Shown: piece by piece, positions 12,333 to 20,974 of the stretch
Layout: every line of letters starts with the position of its first letter
Position numbering within the stretch: the stretch's first letter is position 1
Source of the DNA: Halomonas sp. BDJS001
Lineage (GTDB): Bacteria > Pseudomonadota > Gammaproteobacteria > Pseudomonadales > Halomonadaceae
Direction of reading: 5' to 3'
Assembly: GCF_026104355.1 (NCBI RefSeq)
Contig: NZ_CP110535.1
Location: 434,001 to 498,000 of the forward strand
Length of the DNA: 64,000 bases
Notes under the pieces: model-generated
What the model was told of the DNA's origin: nothing
The model's input: only the letters and a program-made list of their open reading frames with translations
Databases searched by the model: none
Translations under genes and position numbers: made by a program

Positions 12333-12908
12333 GTGCTACTACAACGCGATAAAAGCTTGCTGTTAATGGTCGATTTCCAGGCCGGTTTGCTACCTGTGAT
12401 CGATGGTGGTCAAGAAGCCGTTAACGAGGCTGCTTGGCTAGGCGAAATGGCGTGCCTGCTTGAGGTGCCGGTTTGGTTAACCGAGCAGTCTCCAGAAAAA
12501 CTGGGGGGCTCCTCAGCGTCACTGCTCGCCCGCCTAAATGACTATCAGCTCTGGCAGAAACAGCATTTTGGGGCCATGGCGGAAACTGAATTTCGTGAAG
12601 CGCTAAACGCAACGGGTAAAACACAGATTGTACTGTGTGGAACAGAAGCGCATATCTGCGTGCTGCAAACGGGATTAGGGCTATTAGAGGCAGGCTACGA
12701 GCTGTACTGGCTTAGCGAAGCCTCTGCCAGCCGCCGCCCGCAAGAGGCTGCGTTTGCCCGTGAACGCGCTTGCGCAAGCGGTGCTGTGGCGGTGACAGCG
12801 GATATGGTGGCTTATGAGTGGCTACACCGCTGCGATACAGCGCTGTTTAAAGAGGCGCACCAGCGCTTTTTAAAGCCGCGCGCATCACGCCCCGTACGCT
12901 TCTATTAG
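12333..12908 (+). CDS. Isochorismatase-family cysteine hydrolase
   Basis: 191 residues from a GTG start preceded by GAGGTGG. The fold has the family triad: Asp14 (LLMVDFQ), a lysine at 76 in QKQHFGA and nucleophile Cys109 in the motif CGTEAHICVLQT, the last with the usual cis-peptide region before it. Members hydrolyse diverse amides or vinyl ethers; this one resembles the short YcaC-like group of unassigned substrate rather than entB or nicotinamidase. It stands alone, convergent with yaaA. Confidence 0.82.
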   Translation: MLLQRDKSLLLMVDFQAGLLPVIDGGQEAVNEAAWLGEMACLLEVPVWLTEQSPEKLGGSSASLLARLNDYQLWQKQHFGAMAETEFREALNATGKTQIVLCGTEAHICVLQTGLGLLEAGYELYWLSEASASRRPQEAAFARERACASGAVAVTADMVAYEWLHRCDTALFKEAHQRFLKPRASRPVRFY

Positions 12909-12918
12909 GCCATTCCCT

Positions 12919-13698
12919 TTAGCGATCGGCTTCTTTACGAATGAAAACGAAGGTATCCCCCTGGGATGCCGATGCATCGAAACGATAGCCTGCCACATCG
13001 AACGCCTTGAGCCCATCTGGATCGTTGACCTGTTCCTTGATAAGCCAAGCGCTCATCAGTCCACGTGCTTTTTTGGCGTAGAAGCTGATGATTTTAAAGG
13101 TGCCGTTTTTCTCATCTTTAAACACCGGCGTAATGATCCGGGCATTAAGCTGCTTGGTATCTACCGCTTTGAAGTACTCATTGGAGGCGAGATTAACCAG
13201 CACGTTGGAGCCGCTTTCCGCAATGGCCTCGTTGAGTGCGGGCGTCAGGATGGGCTTCCAATAGGCATACAGATCCTTACCGGCACTGTTAGGCAGTTTG
13301 GTGCCCATCTCCAGCCGGTAGGGCTGAATCAAATCCAGCGGCCGTAGCAGGCCATATAGGCCAGAAAGTATGCGCAGATGTGACTGTGCATAACGATTCT
13401 CCGCTTCGCTGAAGTTTTCTGCTTGCAGGCCGGTATAGACGTCGCCCTGAAAAGCCTGCGCAGCGGGTTTGGCATTGCCCAGCGTGAAAGGAGGGCGCCA
13501 CTCCTCAAAACGCGCCGCATTAAGCCCCGCCAGTTTATCGCTGATACCCATAAGTTCGCTGATTTGCTGCGGCGAGTAGTCGCGCAAAATAGTGATAAGC
13601 GCTTGGCTGTGTTTCAGAAAGTCGGGTTGTGACACTTGCTCTGTGGTCGGTGGGGTTTCAAAATCCAGCGTTTTGGCGGGAGAGATAACACTCAGCAT
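12919..13698 (-). CDS. yaaA: Peroxide stress protein YaaA (DUF328/UPF0246)
   Basis: About 259 residues from the ATG at 13698, preceded by AGGAG, giving [14 protein letters not shown], which aligns with the E. coli YaaA N-terminus; an upstream extension of the frame is rejected. Conserved blocks include [60 protein letters not shown] and [15 protein letters not shown]. In E. coli YaaA is OxyR-induced and limits free iron and DNA damage during peroxide stress; it also binds DNA. No regulator site was identified here. Assignment is firm on full-length similarity. Confidence 0.95.
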   Translation of the reverse strand: MLSVISPAKTLDFETPPTTEQVSQPDFLKHSQALITILRDYSPQQISELMGISDKLAGLNAARFEEWRPPFTLGNAKPAAQAFQGDVYTGLQAENFSEAENRYAQSHLRILSGLYGLLRPLDLIQPYRLEMGTKLPNSAGKDLYAYWKPILTPALNEAIAESGSNVLVNLASNEYFKAVDTKQLNARIITPVFKDEKNGTFKIISFYAKKARGLMSAWLIKEQVNDPDGLKAFDVAGYRFDASASQGDTFVFIRKEADR

Positions 13699-13831
13699 CG
13701 CATGCTCCTGGTCGTGCCCTGATAAATAAAAGCCTGATATAAGTTGGCTCAGTATACCAAGCCTCGGCAAAGGTCGAGGCTATAGCGGTGATAGCCTTGT
13801 GAAAGCCGGCTGTTTTTTTTAAGGGCTGTTG

Positions 13832-14863
13832 TTAAGGGCAGGGATTCGGCATACGGCGGTGAATATCTTCAATTGCCTCTAGCACTTCGTTGTCCAGCTT
13901 GAGGCTCTCGCTGGCAAGATTGCTTTCCAACTGCTCCATGGTGGTCGCACCAATGATATTGCTGGTCAAGAAGCTGCGCGAGTTAACAAACGCCAGCGCC
14001 ATTTGCGCAGGATCTAGCTCGTGCTTTTCAGCGAGCGCAACGTAAGCCTGGGTGGCGGCTTCGGCTTCAGGCGAGGTGTAGCGCTTGAAGCGTTCATACA
14101 GCGTCAAGCGGCCTTTAGGTGGCTGCGCGCCATTCAGATATTTACCTGAGAGTACCCCAAACCCTAGCGGTGAATAAGCAAGTAGGCCGACATCTTCACG
14201 GTGGGCGATTTCAGCCAAACCAACTTCAAAAGAGCGGTTGAGAAGGTTATAGGGATTTTGAATAGAGGCTACGCGGGGTAAATCGAGCTTGTCGGCGAGC
14301 TGCAGTGAACGCATTACGCCCCAAGGGGTGTCATTAGAGAGCCCTATCGCCCGCACCTTCCCGGCATCAACCAGCTCTTTCAGCGCCGTGAGCGTCTCTT
14401 CTAACGGCGTCGCGTCTTCGTCTTCACTATGTACGTAGCCTAGCTTGCCAAAGAAGTTAGTTTGCCGGTCGGGCCAGTGCAACTGGTAAAGGTCGACATA
14501 ATCGGTATTCAGGCGCTCCAGGCTTGTGTCGATGGCCTGATGAATATGCTCACGGGTTAAACGCGGGCCACCGCGGATATGGTCAAGCCCTGGGCCTGCT
14601 GCCTTGGTGGCTATGATCAGATCGTCTCTGGCGCCACGCTGCTTTAGCCAGCTGCCGATATAGCGTTCCGTTAAGCCCTGGGTCTCGGCCATGGGGGGAA
14701 CGGGGTACATTTCTGCGGTGTCAATAAAATTGATGCCAAACGCCACGGCTCTATCAAGCTGTTCGTGGGCTTCAGCTTCGCTATTTTGCTCGCCAAACGT
14801 CATCGTGCCTAAGCAGAGTCGACTCACCTCCAGGCCGGTTCTGCCAAGTGGGCGCGTTTGCAT
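13832..14863 (-). CDS. tas: NADP(H)-dependent aldo-keto reductase Tas
   Basis: 343 residues from the second in-frame ATG (14863), chosen because AAGGAG lies 6 bases upstream of it and directly abuts the first ATG at 14869. It is an aldo-keto reductase TIM barrel: LGTMTFGEQNSE near the start, the catalytic D-Y-K-H set with AEMYPVPP (Tyr) and LYQLHWP (His), AIGLSN, and the C-terminal cofactor-binding IIGATTMEQLESNL. It matches E. coli Tas through the distinctive ETQGLTE and FFGKLGY segments. The physiological substrate is unknown; E. coli tas was found as a suppressor of a tyrosine auxotrophy phenotype. Single gene. Confidence 0.9.
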   Translation of the reverse strand: MQTRPLGRTGLEVSRLCLGTMTFGEQNSEAEAHEQLDRAVAFGINFIDTAEMYPVPPMAETQGLTERYIGSWLKQRGARDDLIIATKAAGPGLDHIRGGPRLTREHIHQAIDTSLERLNTDYVDLYQLHWPDRQTNFFGKLGYVHSEDEDATPLEETLTALKELVDAGKVRAIGLSNDTPWGVMRSLQLADKLDLPRVASIQNPYNLLNRSFEVGLAEIAHREDVGLLAYSPLGFGVLSGKYLNGAQPPKGRLTLYERFKRYTSPEAEAATQAYVALAEKHELDPAQMALAFVNSRSFLTSNIIGATTMEQLESNLASESLKLDNEVLEAIEDIHRRMPNPCP

Positions 14864-15108
14864 GTTCATCTCCTTACTAAGGCGGAATTGCCATAAGATA
14901 AGCCACCATTACCAGGCTGGTAAACGGCGTCTGCATGGCATGGTAGCGAGGCTCTTTGCAAGCAGCAAATTAATGGGGTTGAGTCGTCGCAAAGGCAGGC
15001 GTATGCTTGCCAGCCCATCGACCGGCTAAAGGCCGGTTTCTCGTGTGGTTGGCAGCTATCTCATGACTGCTGGCCCAAGGTTCCAACAGATAGGCAGGGT
15101 GGTTTGCC

Positions 15109-15603
15109 ATGCTGCAGGCATCAACGTTGTTTACTCGGCTAGAGTTTCGCCTAGCTGAACGGCTGTTTCATAATCACTGGTTGCTGCCGCGTTCACCGCG
15201 CACCCAGCGTTTAACGATGCGCTTGTTTAAGCGCTGTGCGGAGGCGGGTCACCCTGACGCGCTCTCCGTTTATGGTCATATGCTGTTTCACCGCAGTCAG
15301 ACGCCCCAGGACAAAGCGCGCGGCGCGCGGTACGTTCTGGAAGCGGCCCATGCCGGGGATGTAAAGTCACAGTACCAGGTGGCGCAAATCCACGAGCACG
15401 GCTGTGCTCAATACCCGCGCCGCGAAGACTATGCGGTCACGTGGTACGCCCGTGCCGCTCAGTCGGGGCACTATCTAGCGGCGGAGCGGCTTGCCCGCGC
15501 TTATCGTCTGGGTGAGCTAGGCTTGGCGGTAGATGGCGAGCGAGCGGCTTACTGGCAGCGACAGGCGGATCAGTCGACACTAAATGATGTGGCCGCTGCA
15601 TGA
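15109..15603 (+). CDS. Sel1/TPR-like repeat protein
   Basis: 164 residues with no signal peptide. It contains about three Sel1-like helical repeats, seen in AEAGHPDALSVYGHMLFH, EAAHAGDVKSQYQVAQIHEHG and RAAQSGHYLAAERLARAYRLG, with the A-x-x-G-x-x-x-A spacing of that family. Such repeats mediate protein-protein contacts. The ribosome site is weak (AGGCAGGGTGG, distant). It lies 22 bases upstream of the exonuclease-like gene on the same strand, and the two are probably co-transcribed. No specific partner can be named. Confidence 0.7.
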   Translation: MLQASTLFTRLEFRLAERLFHNHWLLPRSPRTQRLTMRLFKRCAEAGHPDALSVYGHMLFHRSQTPQDKARGARYVLEAAHAGDVKSQYQVAQIHEHGCAQYPRREDYAVTWYARAAQSGHYLAAERLARAYRLGELGLAVDGERAAYWQRQADQSTLNDVAAA

Positions 15604-15637
15604 AGCGTTACCGCGTTTTGATTGAGTGAGGAAGGTT

Positions 15638-16150
15638 GTGTCCGAGACGCTACCCACAGTACTAGATATTGAAGCGTCCGGATTTGGGCGTGGCAGTTAC
15701 CCCATCGAAGTAGGCATCGCCCGCGCCGACGGAAGCTGCTGCGCTTTTCTCATTCAACCGCTGGAGGAGTGGACGCACTGGGATCCTAAAGCCGAGTTGC
15801 TGCACGGCATTACGCGTGAGCGCCTTGTTCAAGAGGGCTACCCGGTACGCCAGGTCGCCCACTGGCTGAACGATGAGCTGCGCGAGCTGGGTAAGGCGTA
15901 CAGCGATAGCTGGGGTTACGACAATACCTGGCTATCGCTGCTCTTTCATCACGCGGGTATGCTGCCGCGGTTTCGCCTTGAGGCGTTAAGAATTTTGCTG
16001 AGCGAGGAGCAGCAGGCAGTGTGGAGCGACACCAAAGAAGCGTTGATCGCCGCACGGGGTATTCACCGCCACCGGGCAGGTGAAGATGCCCGCTTACTGC
16101 AGCTTACCTATCAGCATACCCGCAAGCTCACCGAGCACCCGGGACGTTAG
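15638..16150 (+). CDS. DEDDh-type 3'-5' exonuclease-like protein
   Basis: About 170 residues. The GTG at 15638 is preferred because GAGGAAG lies just ahead of it; an earlier in-frame GTG at 15626 overlaps that ribosome site. Exonuclease motif I is present as LDIEASG (Asp and Glu), motif II is probably YDNTWLSLLF (Asp), and motif III appears as HRAGEDARLL (His and Asp five apart). This is the pattern of RNase T/DnaQ-superfamily nucleases. The PIEVGIARADG segment also fits this fold. Substrate (DNA or RNA) is unknown. It is convergent with the LOG gene. Confidence 0.75.
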   Translation: MSETLPTVLDIEASGFGRGSYPIEVGIARADGSCCAFLIQPLEEWTHWDPKAELLHGITRERLVQEGYPVRQVAHWLNDELRELGKAYSDSWGYDNTWLSLLFHHAGMLPRFRLEALRILLSEEQQAVWSDTKEALIAARGIHRHRAGEDARLLQLTYQHTRKLTEHPGR

Positions 16151-16171
16151 TAACTCTCCCTCTCATCAGCT

Positions 16172-16714
16172 TTATAGTTTGGCTTCCAGCGCCTCAAGCA
16201 AGTCATGGGGTGACGGCGCGTCTAACAGCATCTCGCGGGTGGGAGATGCCAAAAAGCCATGATTAACCGTGCTGTCTAAAAAAGTCAGCAGCGGCGAATA
16301 GAACTCGTCAATGTTCAGCAACCCCATGGGTTTTTCATGCAGGCCCAGATAGCCCCATGTCCATATTTCAAACAGCTCTTCCAAGGTGCCGATCCCGCCA
16401 GGTAAGGCAATAAACGCATCGGCGTTGGCCGCCATGGTGGCTTTGCGTTCGTGCATATTGCGCACCCGAATCAGATCACTTAAGCCAAAGTGGGCCTGTT
16501 CGCGCTCCACCAGGTGGTCGGGCATGACACCTATGACTTCACCACCAGCCTCAAGTGCTGCGTTAGCCAGCTCGCCCATCAGGCCAACACGTGCTCCGCC
16601 ATATACCAGAGTATGGCCGCGTTCAGCGAGCGTGCGTCCCAGTTGATTGGTCGCCTGGCGGAAGGCAGGGCTGTTACCTTCACGGGAGCCAAGATAAACG
16701 CAAATTCGAGCCAT
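16172..16714 (-). CDS. LOG-family (TIGR00730) Rossmann protein
   Basis: 180 residues. It has the diagnostic nucleotide-binding motif PGGIGTLEELFE and the N-terminal VYLGSREG and YGGARVGLMG strands. Family members include cytokinin riboside monophosphate phosphoribohydrolases that cleave nucleoside 5'-monophosphates to base and ribose phosphate; bacterial members probably act on AMP-like substrates. The ribosome site AGGGAA is 8 bases before the ATG. It sits alone on the minus strand upstream of the DUF501 pair, separated by about 75 bases. Confidence 0.88.
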   Translation of the reverse strand: MARICVYLGSREGNSPAFRQATNQLGRTLAERGHTLVYGGARVGLMGELANAALEAGGEVIGVMPDHLVEREQAHFGLSDLIRVRNMHERKATMAANADAFIALPGGIGTLEELFEIWTWGYLGLHEKPMGLLNIDEFYSPLLTFLDSTVNHGFLASPTREMLLDAPSPHDLLEALEAKL

Positions 16715-16789
16715 TCGTTTATTCCCTATCGTTAAAAAATGAGCGTAGCTAAAATGGTAGCCAAAAAGACCACGAGCTTACCAAGGGGG

Positions 16790-17311
16790 TTAGGGTAAAC
16801 AGCGGTCTACCTGGTAGTGCTCATCCATCCACTGCCCAATCACATTGTCACCGCAAAGGTGGTGGGCGTATTGGGTGTGCAGGCAGCGTATCTGGTGCCA
16901 GTTGCTGATTCCGCCAATACCACGCTCGGTCATCACCTTGGTGTAACCTAGCTTAGCGACTTCTGCACGCTGAGCATCGCTCATAGCGTCCCAGCGGGCG
17001 GTCACATAGTCGCGATGGCTCTGTTGGTAAGCCTCAAGAAATTCGGGCTCTTCCTGTAGGCGTTGTTCGAGTGCTTTGATAACCCCAACGGCTTCGATGC
17101 GGGAAATCTCAACTTTCAGCACATCAGAACAGAGCCAATACAGGGTAGGAAAGGGTTTACTATCAACAATCGGCGCCATGCGCAGTACTAGCGGCGTACC
17201 TTCACCGTCGGTGGCGGCGACCGCTTCGATGCCACGCGGTGCGCGGCCAAGCTGCTGGGCAATAATGGCGAGCTGACGTTCGTCAGGCGCTTGGTTGGTG
17301 CGTATCACCAT
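16790..17311 (-). CDS. DUF501 domain protein
   Basis: 173 residues. It carries the features of DUF501: PRGIEAVAA near the N-terminus, TLYWLCSD, KVEISRIEAVGVI and a C-terminal GGISNW....RCLHTQYAHHL block with conserved Cys and His residues. No biochemical function is established for the family. It lies 12 bases after the next gene upstream (17324-17626), so the two are probably one transcript. Confidence 0.75.
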   Translation of the reverse strand: MVIRTNQAPDERQLAIIAQQLGRAPRGIEAVAATDGEGTPLVLRMAPIVDSKPFPTLYWLCSDVLKVEISRIEAVGVIKALEQRLQEEPEFLEAYQQSHRDYVTARWDAMSDAQRAEVAKLGYTKVMTERGIGGISNWHQIRCLHTQYAHHLCGDNVIGQWMDEHYQVDRCLP

Positions 17312-17323
17312 TGGGTTGGTCTC

Positions 17324-17626
17324 TCACGAACGGTCGTCTTGAACAAATTTAGTCGAGCGGCCAACGGCACGGAAAAAGCAGCGATTGAGCTGTTCAGGCG
17401 ACGCGACATAGCACCACGTCCGCTCACAGTATTCAGCGGCTCGTGCCATTAGCACGTCATAAAGGCGATTGAAGGGGGCATCATAATCGTAGGGGTCGGC
17501 ACCAAACAAGCGGATATGCGGATAGTCGGCAAAGCGCTCAATAAAATAGCGCTCAAGGTCTGCCTCCACGGCGCGATGCTGGGCGACGTTGTCAGGGTCT
17601 ATCCAGAGGTTGTAGCGGATTGCCAT
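17324..17626 (-). CDS. Hypothetical protein, 100 residues
   Basis: Not recognised. It has a good ribosome site (AGGAG, 8 bases before the ATG) and is followed after 12 bases by the DUF501 gene. The protein is mixed alpha/beta with many aromatic and acidic residues and two cysteines. Visible stretches are YNLWIDPDN near the start, FGADPYDYDAPFNRLYD in the middle and EYCERTWCY near the end. There is no signal peptide or membrane segment. The ribosome site, operon position and codon use like its neighbours support a real gene. Confidence 0.65.
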   Translation of the reverse strand: MAIRYNLWIDPDNVAQHRAVEADLERYFIERFADYPHIRLFGADPYDYDAPFNRLYDVLMARAAEYCERTWCYVASPEQLNRCFFRAVGRSTKFVQDDRS

Positions 17627-17667
17627 TATCAGGCTCCTGTTGCCCCGTCAGCGCGGGGCAGCGTCAA

Positions 17668-18075
17668 TCAGGCGGGCTCAGGCGCGTCTTGCAGATGTGA
17701 CGTTAGCGCCTCGCGCAGGTCACCCTCAATAGGCATGGCGCACTTGGCCTGATGGTCATACTGCACCATAACGGTATGCCCTAGGTTAGTGAGCTTGCCA
17801 TGCTGCCGCGCCTCTTGGGTCACCGTAAACGAGCTATTGCCTAATCGCGTTAAGTAAGTCCGTATTTCGATATCGTGACCGTAAAACAGTTCAGCACGGT
17901 AGTCGACCTCCATACGGGCCATAATCAAGCGCCACTGCTTAGGGTTTAAGTCAGGGGTGAAGAGTTTGAACAGGTCATTGCGGGCAAGCTCAAACCATGC
18001 GGGCAAGCGGGTGTTATTGATATGCCCTAAAGCGTCGGTATCGTAAAACGCAGGCTCAATGGTGCGGGTAAACAT
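17668..18075 (-). CDS. YbgC/4HBT-type acyl-CoA thioesterase
   Basis: 135 residues, a single hotdog domain. The catalytic segment is FYDTDALGHINNTRLPAWFELAR with the Asp typical of 4-hydroxybenzoyl-CoA thioesterase-like enzymes. These hydrolyse acyl-CoA thioesters; chain-length preference cannot be read from sequence. AAGGA lies 7 bases upstream of the ATG. It lies about 40 bases before the hypothetical gene at 17324-17626 on the same strand, so it may head that small operon. Confidence 0.85.
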   Translation of the reverse strand: MFTRTIEPAFYDTDALGHINNTRLPAWFELARNDLFKLFTPDLNPKQWRLIMARMEVDYRAELFYGHDIEIRTYLTRLGNSSFTVTQEARQHGKLTNLGHTVMVQYDHQAKCAMPIEGDLREALTSHLQDAPEPA

Positions 18076-18170
18076 GACGTATCCTTATTGTTATGCGGGG
18101 TTAGGAGTGGTTATTGGCATCACAGGGTTATTCAGGATTACCCCAAGCAAGCGCTTGGTCAAGTGCTTGC

Positions 18171-18602
18171 TTATACTAAACGCAGCCCCTGTTGGTCGCG
18201 CCAGGCGGCCTCTAGCGCCTCTTCCAGAGGCGCTTTTAAGTGCGCAGGGAGCGCTTCATGCGCCGCTTGCAGTGAATCAAACGAACGGTTGCGCAGCCAG
18301 CAGTACGCCCAGGCGCAGGCTTCAGCGTCGCTATCGGGGGTTGGGCGAGCGGGCATTTGATTGAGCAGAAAAACCGCCGTGCGCGGCGCCCATAGCGGCA
18401 TTTCCCCTAGCTCATCTTGGCTCCACTGCTCAAGGGTGGCGCCGCTGGGCGTGGCATCAGGCGTGCCTAATTTCGCTACCCGCGCTGTTTCAGCCAAAAT
18501 AAGCGCTAGTTGGTCACTATCCGCTTGGCCTAACGAGCGCCATTGCCGCAGCAGCGCAGATAGCCCAGCGCGCATCTTGGTATAAAAGTCATCTTGCGGC
18601 AT
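18171..18602 (-). CDS. Hypothetical protein, about 143 residues
   Basis: Not recognised. The ATG at 18602 is taken; a GTG at 18611 is also possible, and neither has an ideal ribosome site. The protein is predicted mainly helical and rich in Ala, Leu and Trp, with DDFYTKMRAGLSALLRQWR near the start and LEEALEAAWRDQQGLRLV at the end; no membrane segment or metal motif is seen. It is divergent from the patB-like gene with only 37 bases between starts, so the two share a promoter region. Confidence 0.6.
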   Translation of the reverse strand: MPQDDFYTKMRAGLSALLRQWRSLGQADSDQLALILAETARVAKLGTPDATPSGATLEQWSQDELGEMPLWAPRTAVFLLNQMPARPTPDSDAEACAWAYCWLRNRSFDSLQAAHEALPAHLKAPLEEALEAAWRDQQGLRLV

Positions 18603-18639
18603 GCTTGGCACAACCCCTATTCAATGAGTGAGATTTGTC

Positions 18640-19806
18640 ATGGCCTACGATTTTGCCACGCCTGTGGAGCGACGCCACCCAGAAGGTGGCTGGGCATCGC
18701 AAAAGTGGCACCGTTACGGCGACGATGTGTTACCCCTTTGGGTCGCCGATATGGATTTTCGCTCCCCGCCCGCGGTGATTGATGCCTTGCAGGCCAGGGT
18801 GGCCCACGGTGTCTATGGCTATGGCGAAGTGCCTGCTACGTTAACAGAAACCCTGTGTCAGTGGAGCGCACACCACTATGACTGGCCTATTCAGCCGGCG
18901 TGGCAGCAGTGGCTGCCGGGCGTCGTGCCGGCCTTGCACCTGGCGGCGTTAGCGCTGACCGAACCAGGTGACGGTGTATTGACGGTGGCGCCTATCTACC
19001 CGCCATTTTTAGAGGTTGCAAAGCGCACCGGGCGACTGCCCCAGCAAGCGATGCTAGCAGCGCCTTCAACCCCCAATGGTTCTTGGCAGCTCGATATTGC
19101 TGCCTTGGAGGCCGCTATTACGCCGCGTACGCGCTTGCTGCTGTGGTGCCAACCCCACAACCCTACGGGGCGAGTATGGCGGCATGAGGAGCTTGCTGCG
19201 CTGGTTGAGCTGATTGAGCGCCACGACCTGTGGGTGGTCTCCGATGAGCTGCACTGTGACCTTTTATTAGAAGAAGGCGCCCAGCACCGCCCGTTAGCCG
19301 CGGCATTTCCTCTATTAGCGAAGCGCACCATTACACTATGGGCACCGTCGAAAACCTTTAACCTAGCGGGTTTAACCAGCGCTTGTGCGGTGATTCCCGA
19401 TTCTGCACTGCGTGAGCGGTTTGCAGCGGCTACCAAAGGGCTACTTCCCGATGGAAACGTGCTCGGCTTGGTCGCGGCGGAAGCAGCGTATCGACATGGT
19501 GAGCCGTGGCGCCAGGAACTGTTAAGCGTGCTACGTGAACATCGTGGGACGCTGCAGGCGCGCGTAGCGGCTTGGCCGGGCGTGCGCTGGAGTGCGCCGG
19601 AGTCGACCTATCTAGCTTGGCTGGATATGCGCGAGGTAGGGCTAGGCGATGCGCCGCATAAGACGCTGCTAAAAGAGGCGGGAGTAGCGCTTTCGGATGG
19701 GGCGGCCTTTGGCAGCCCCGGCTTTGTGCGGCTTAACTTTGGTACCACCGCTTCCCAGCTGGAAGCAGCGCTGTCACGTATGGATTCCCTGCTGAAGCGG
19801 AATTGA
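18640..19806 (+). CDS. patB: MalY/PatB-family cystathionine beta-lyase-type aminotransferase
   Basis: 388 residues from the ATG at 18640 (GAGTGAG upstream); a GTG at 18628 is the alternative start. It is a fold-type I PLP enzyme: PLWVADMDF substrate/N-terminal motif of the MalY/PatB group, CQPHNPTGRVW (PLP-contacting Asn), VVSDELHCDLL (Asp contacting the pyridine nitrogen) and SKTFNLAG with the Schiff-base lysine. Group members cleave the C-S bond of cystathionine or cysteine conjugates to give thiol, pyruvate and ammonia. Here it is probably in methionine or sulfur metabolism. No other sulfur gene is adjacent. Confidence 0.88.
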   Translation: MAYDFATPVERRHPEGGWASQKWHRYGDDVLPLWVADMDFRSPPAVIDALQARVAHGVYGYGEVPATLTETLCQWSAHHYDWPIQPAWQQWLPGVVPALHLAALALTEPGDGVLTVAPIYPPFLEVAKRTGRLPQQAMLAAPSTPNGSWQLDIAALEAAITPRTRLLLWCQPHNPTGRVWRHEELAALVELIERHDLWVVSDELHCDLLLEEGAQHRPLAAAFPLLAKRTITLWAPSKTFNLAGLTSACAVIPDSALRERFAAATKGLLPDGNVLGLVAAEAAYRHGEPWRQELLSVLREHRGTLQARVAAWPGVRWSAPESTYLAWLDMREVGLGDAPHKTLLKEAGVALSDGAAFGSPGFVRLNFGTTASQLEAALSRMDSLLKRN

Positions 19807-19822
19807 AAGCCTTCAGAAGATC

Positions 19823-20767
19823 TTAGTACAGCATTGCAAAGAGTTTACGGCGGTAAGCTACGGTCAGCGGGTGGTCGGCGCCCAGGGCGTCGAACACCTG
19901 CAGCAGCGTTTTGCGCGCCGCGTCATCGTTATAGGCGCGATCCTGCTTCATCAGCGCCAGCAGCGCTTCGAGCCCTTCATCGTAATGACCGTCGGCCACT
20001 TGGCGCAGGGCGCGCTGGTACTGCGCTTCGCTATCGGTACGATCACCCAGGGCCGCAATCTCTTCTGCTGAGAGTGCCTGCTCGCTAAACTCGATGCTGG
20101 CGCGTACGCCACGCGCAGGTGCCGCGTCGCGCTCTTCCGGGGGCAGGTTATCGAGTACTTCACGGGCCTCACTGCCGCGCCCTTCGGCCACCAATACCCG
20201 TGCGAAGGCTACCTGGTAGGCATAGTGCTCTGGATACTGGCCCATCAGGGTTTGATATATCTCGTGGGCAGCGGCGGTGTCACCGGATTTAAGCGCTTCT
20301 TCCGCCTGCTCTTCCGGGGTGGGCGGCGCTTCACCGGTGGCTGGGAAGTAGCGATTGAGCCACTCGCGCACTTCTTTCTCCGGCAACGCACCCTGGAAGC
20401 CATCCACTAGGCCGCCTTGGCTAATCAGCTTCACATCGGGCACTGAACGCACGCCCAATTGGCCGCCGATTTCGGGGTTTGCTTCAATATCGAGTTTGCC
20501 GAGCAGAAAAGCGCCTGCGTACTCAACCACCAGCTTCTCTAGCACCGTGAGGAGAGTGCTGCTGCTAGCGTTGGACGGCGAGTAGCAGCCCAGTAGCACC
20601 GGCACCTGCATGGAGGCTTCCAGCACCTGCTGAATATTGCCAGCATTGAGCTCGATAATAACTTCTTCAGGGCGCACCGCTGCCTGGTTAGCGTCAGGCG
20701 CGGGAGCGTCGGCATTTCCGGTATCCGCAGTTAGCGGTTTACCTGAGCGGGGATCAATAATCTGCAT
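19823..20767 (-). CDS. cnoX: CnoX/YbbN-like thioredoxin-TPR chaperone
   Basis: About 314 residues from the ATG at 20767 (MQIIDPRSG); in-frame codons further upstream lack a ribosome site. An N-terminal thioredoxin fold (about residues 35-145) is followed by a helical TPR region (about 155-314), the layout of E. coli CnoX (YbbN). CnoX is a holdase that hands clients to GroEL and DnaK and protects them under oxidative chlorine stress. The active-site loop reads GCYSPSNASSS, with no CxxC pair, so it should not act as a dithiol oxidoreductase; E. coli CnoX also lacks a CxxC. The thioredoxin cis-proline is kept (VRSVPDVKL). Confidence 0.85.
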   Translation of the reverse strand: MQIIDPRSGKPLTADTGNADAPAPDANQAAVRPEEVIIELNAGNIQQVLEASMQVPVLLGCYSPSNASSSTLLTVLEKLVVEYAGAFLLGKLDIEANPEIGGQLGVRSVPDVKLISQGGLVDGFQGALPEKEVREWLNRYFPATGEAPPTPEEQAEEALKSGDTAAAHEIYQTLMGQYPEHYAYQVAFARVLVAEGRGSEAREVLDNLPPEERDAAPARGVRASIEFSEQALSAEEIAALGDRTDSEAQYQRALRQVADGHYDEGLEALLALMKQDRAYNDDAARKTLLQVFDALGADHPLTVAYRRKLFAMLY

Positions 20768-20974
20768 GGGTAGACTCGGCATCAAAAAATGAACAATAGT
20801 TCCCCATGATATGCAGGCATATGCCGGTGGATTCAAGGAAAAGAAGGGAAATAAAACTCACTGCTAGTGGGTTTCAAGCGGCGTGAACTTGATAAAACAG
20901 AAACTGGGCGCGGTTAGGCGCCCTGGTGGAGCTACTGTTTCTGGCACTGCTTCTGAGATTGTTTCTGAAATTGC

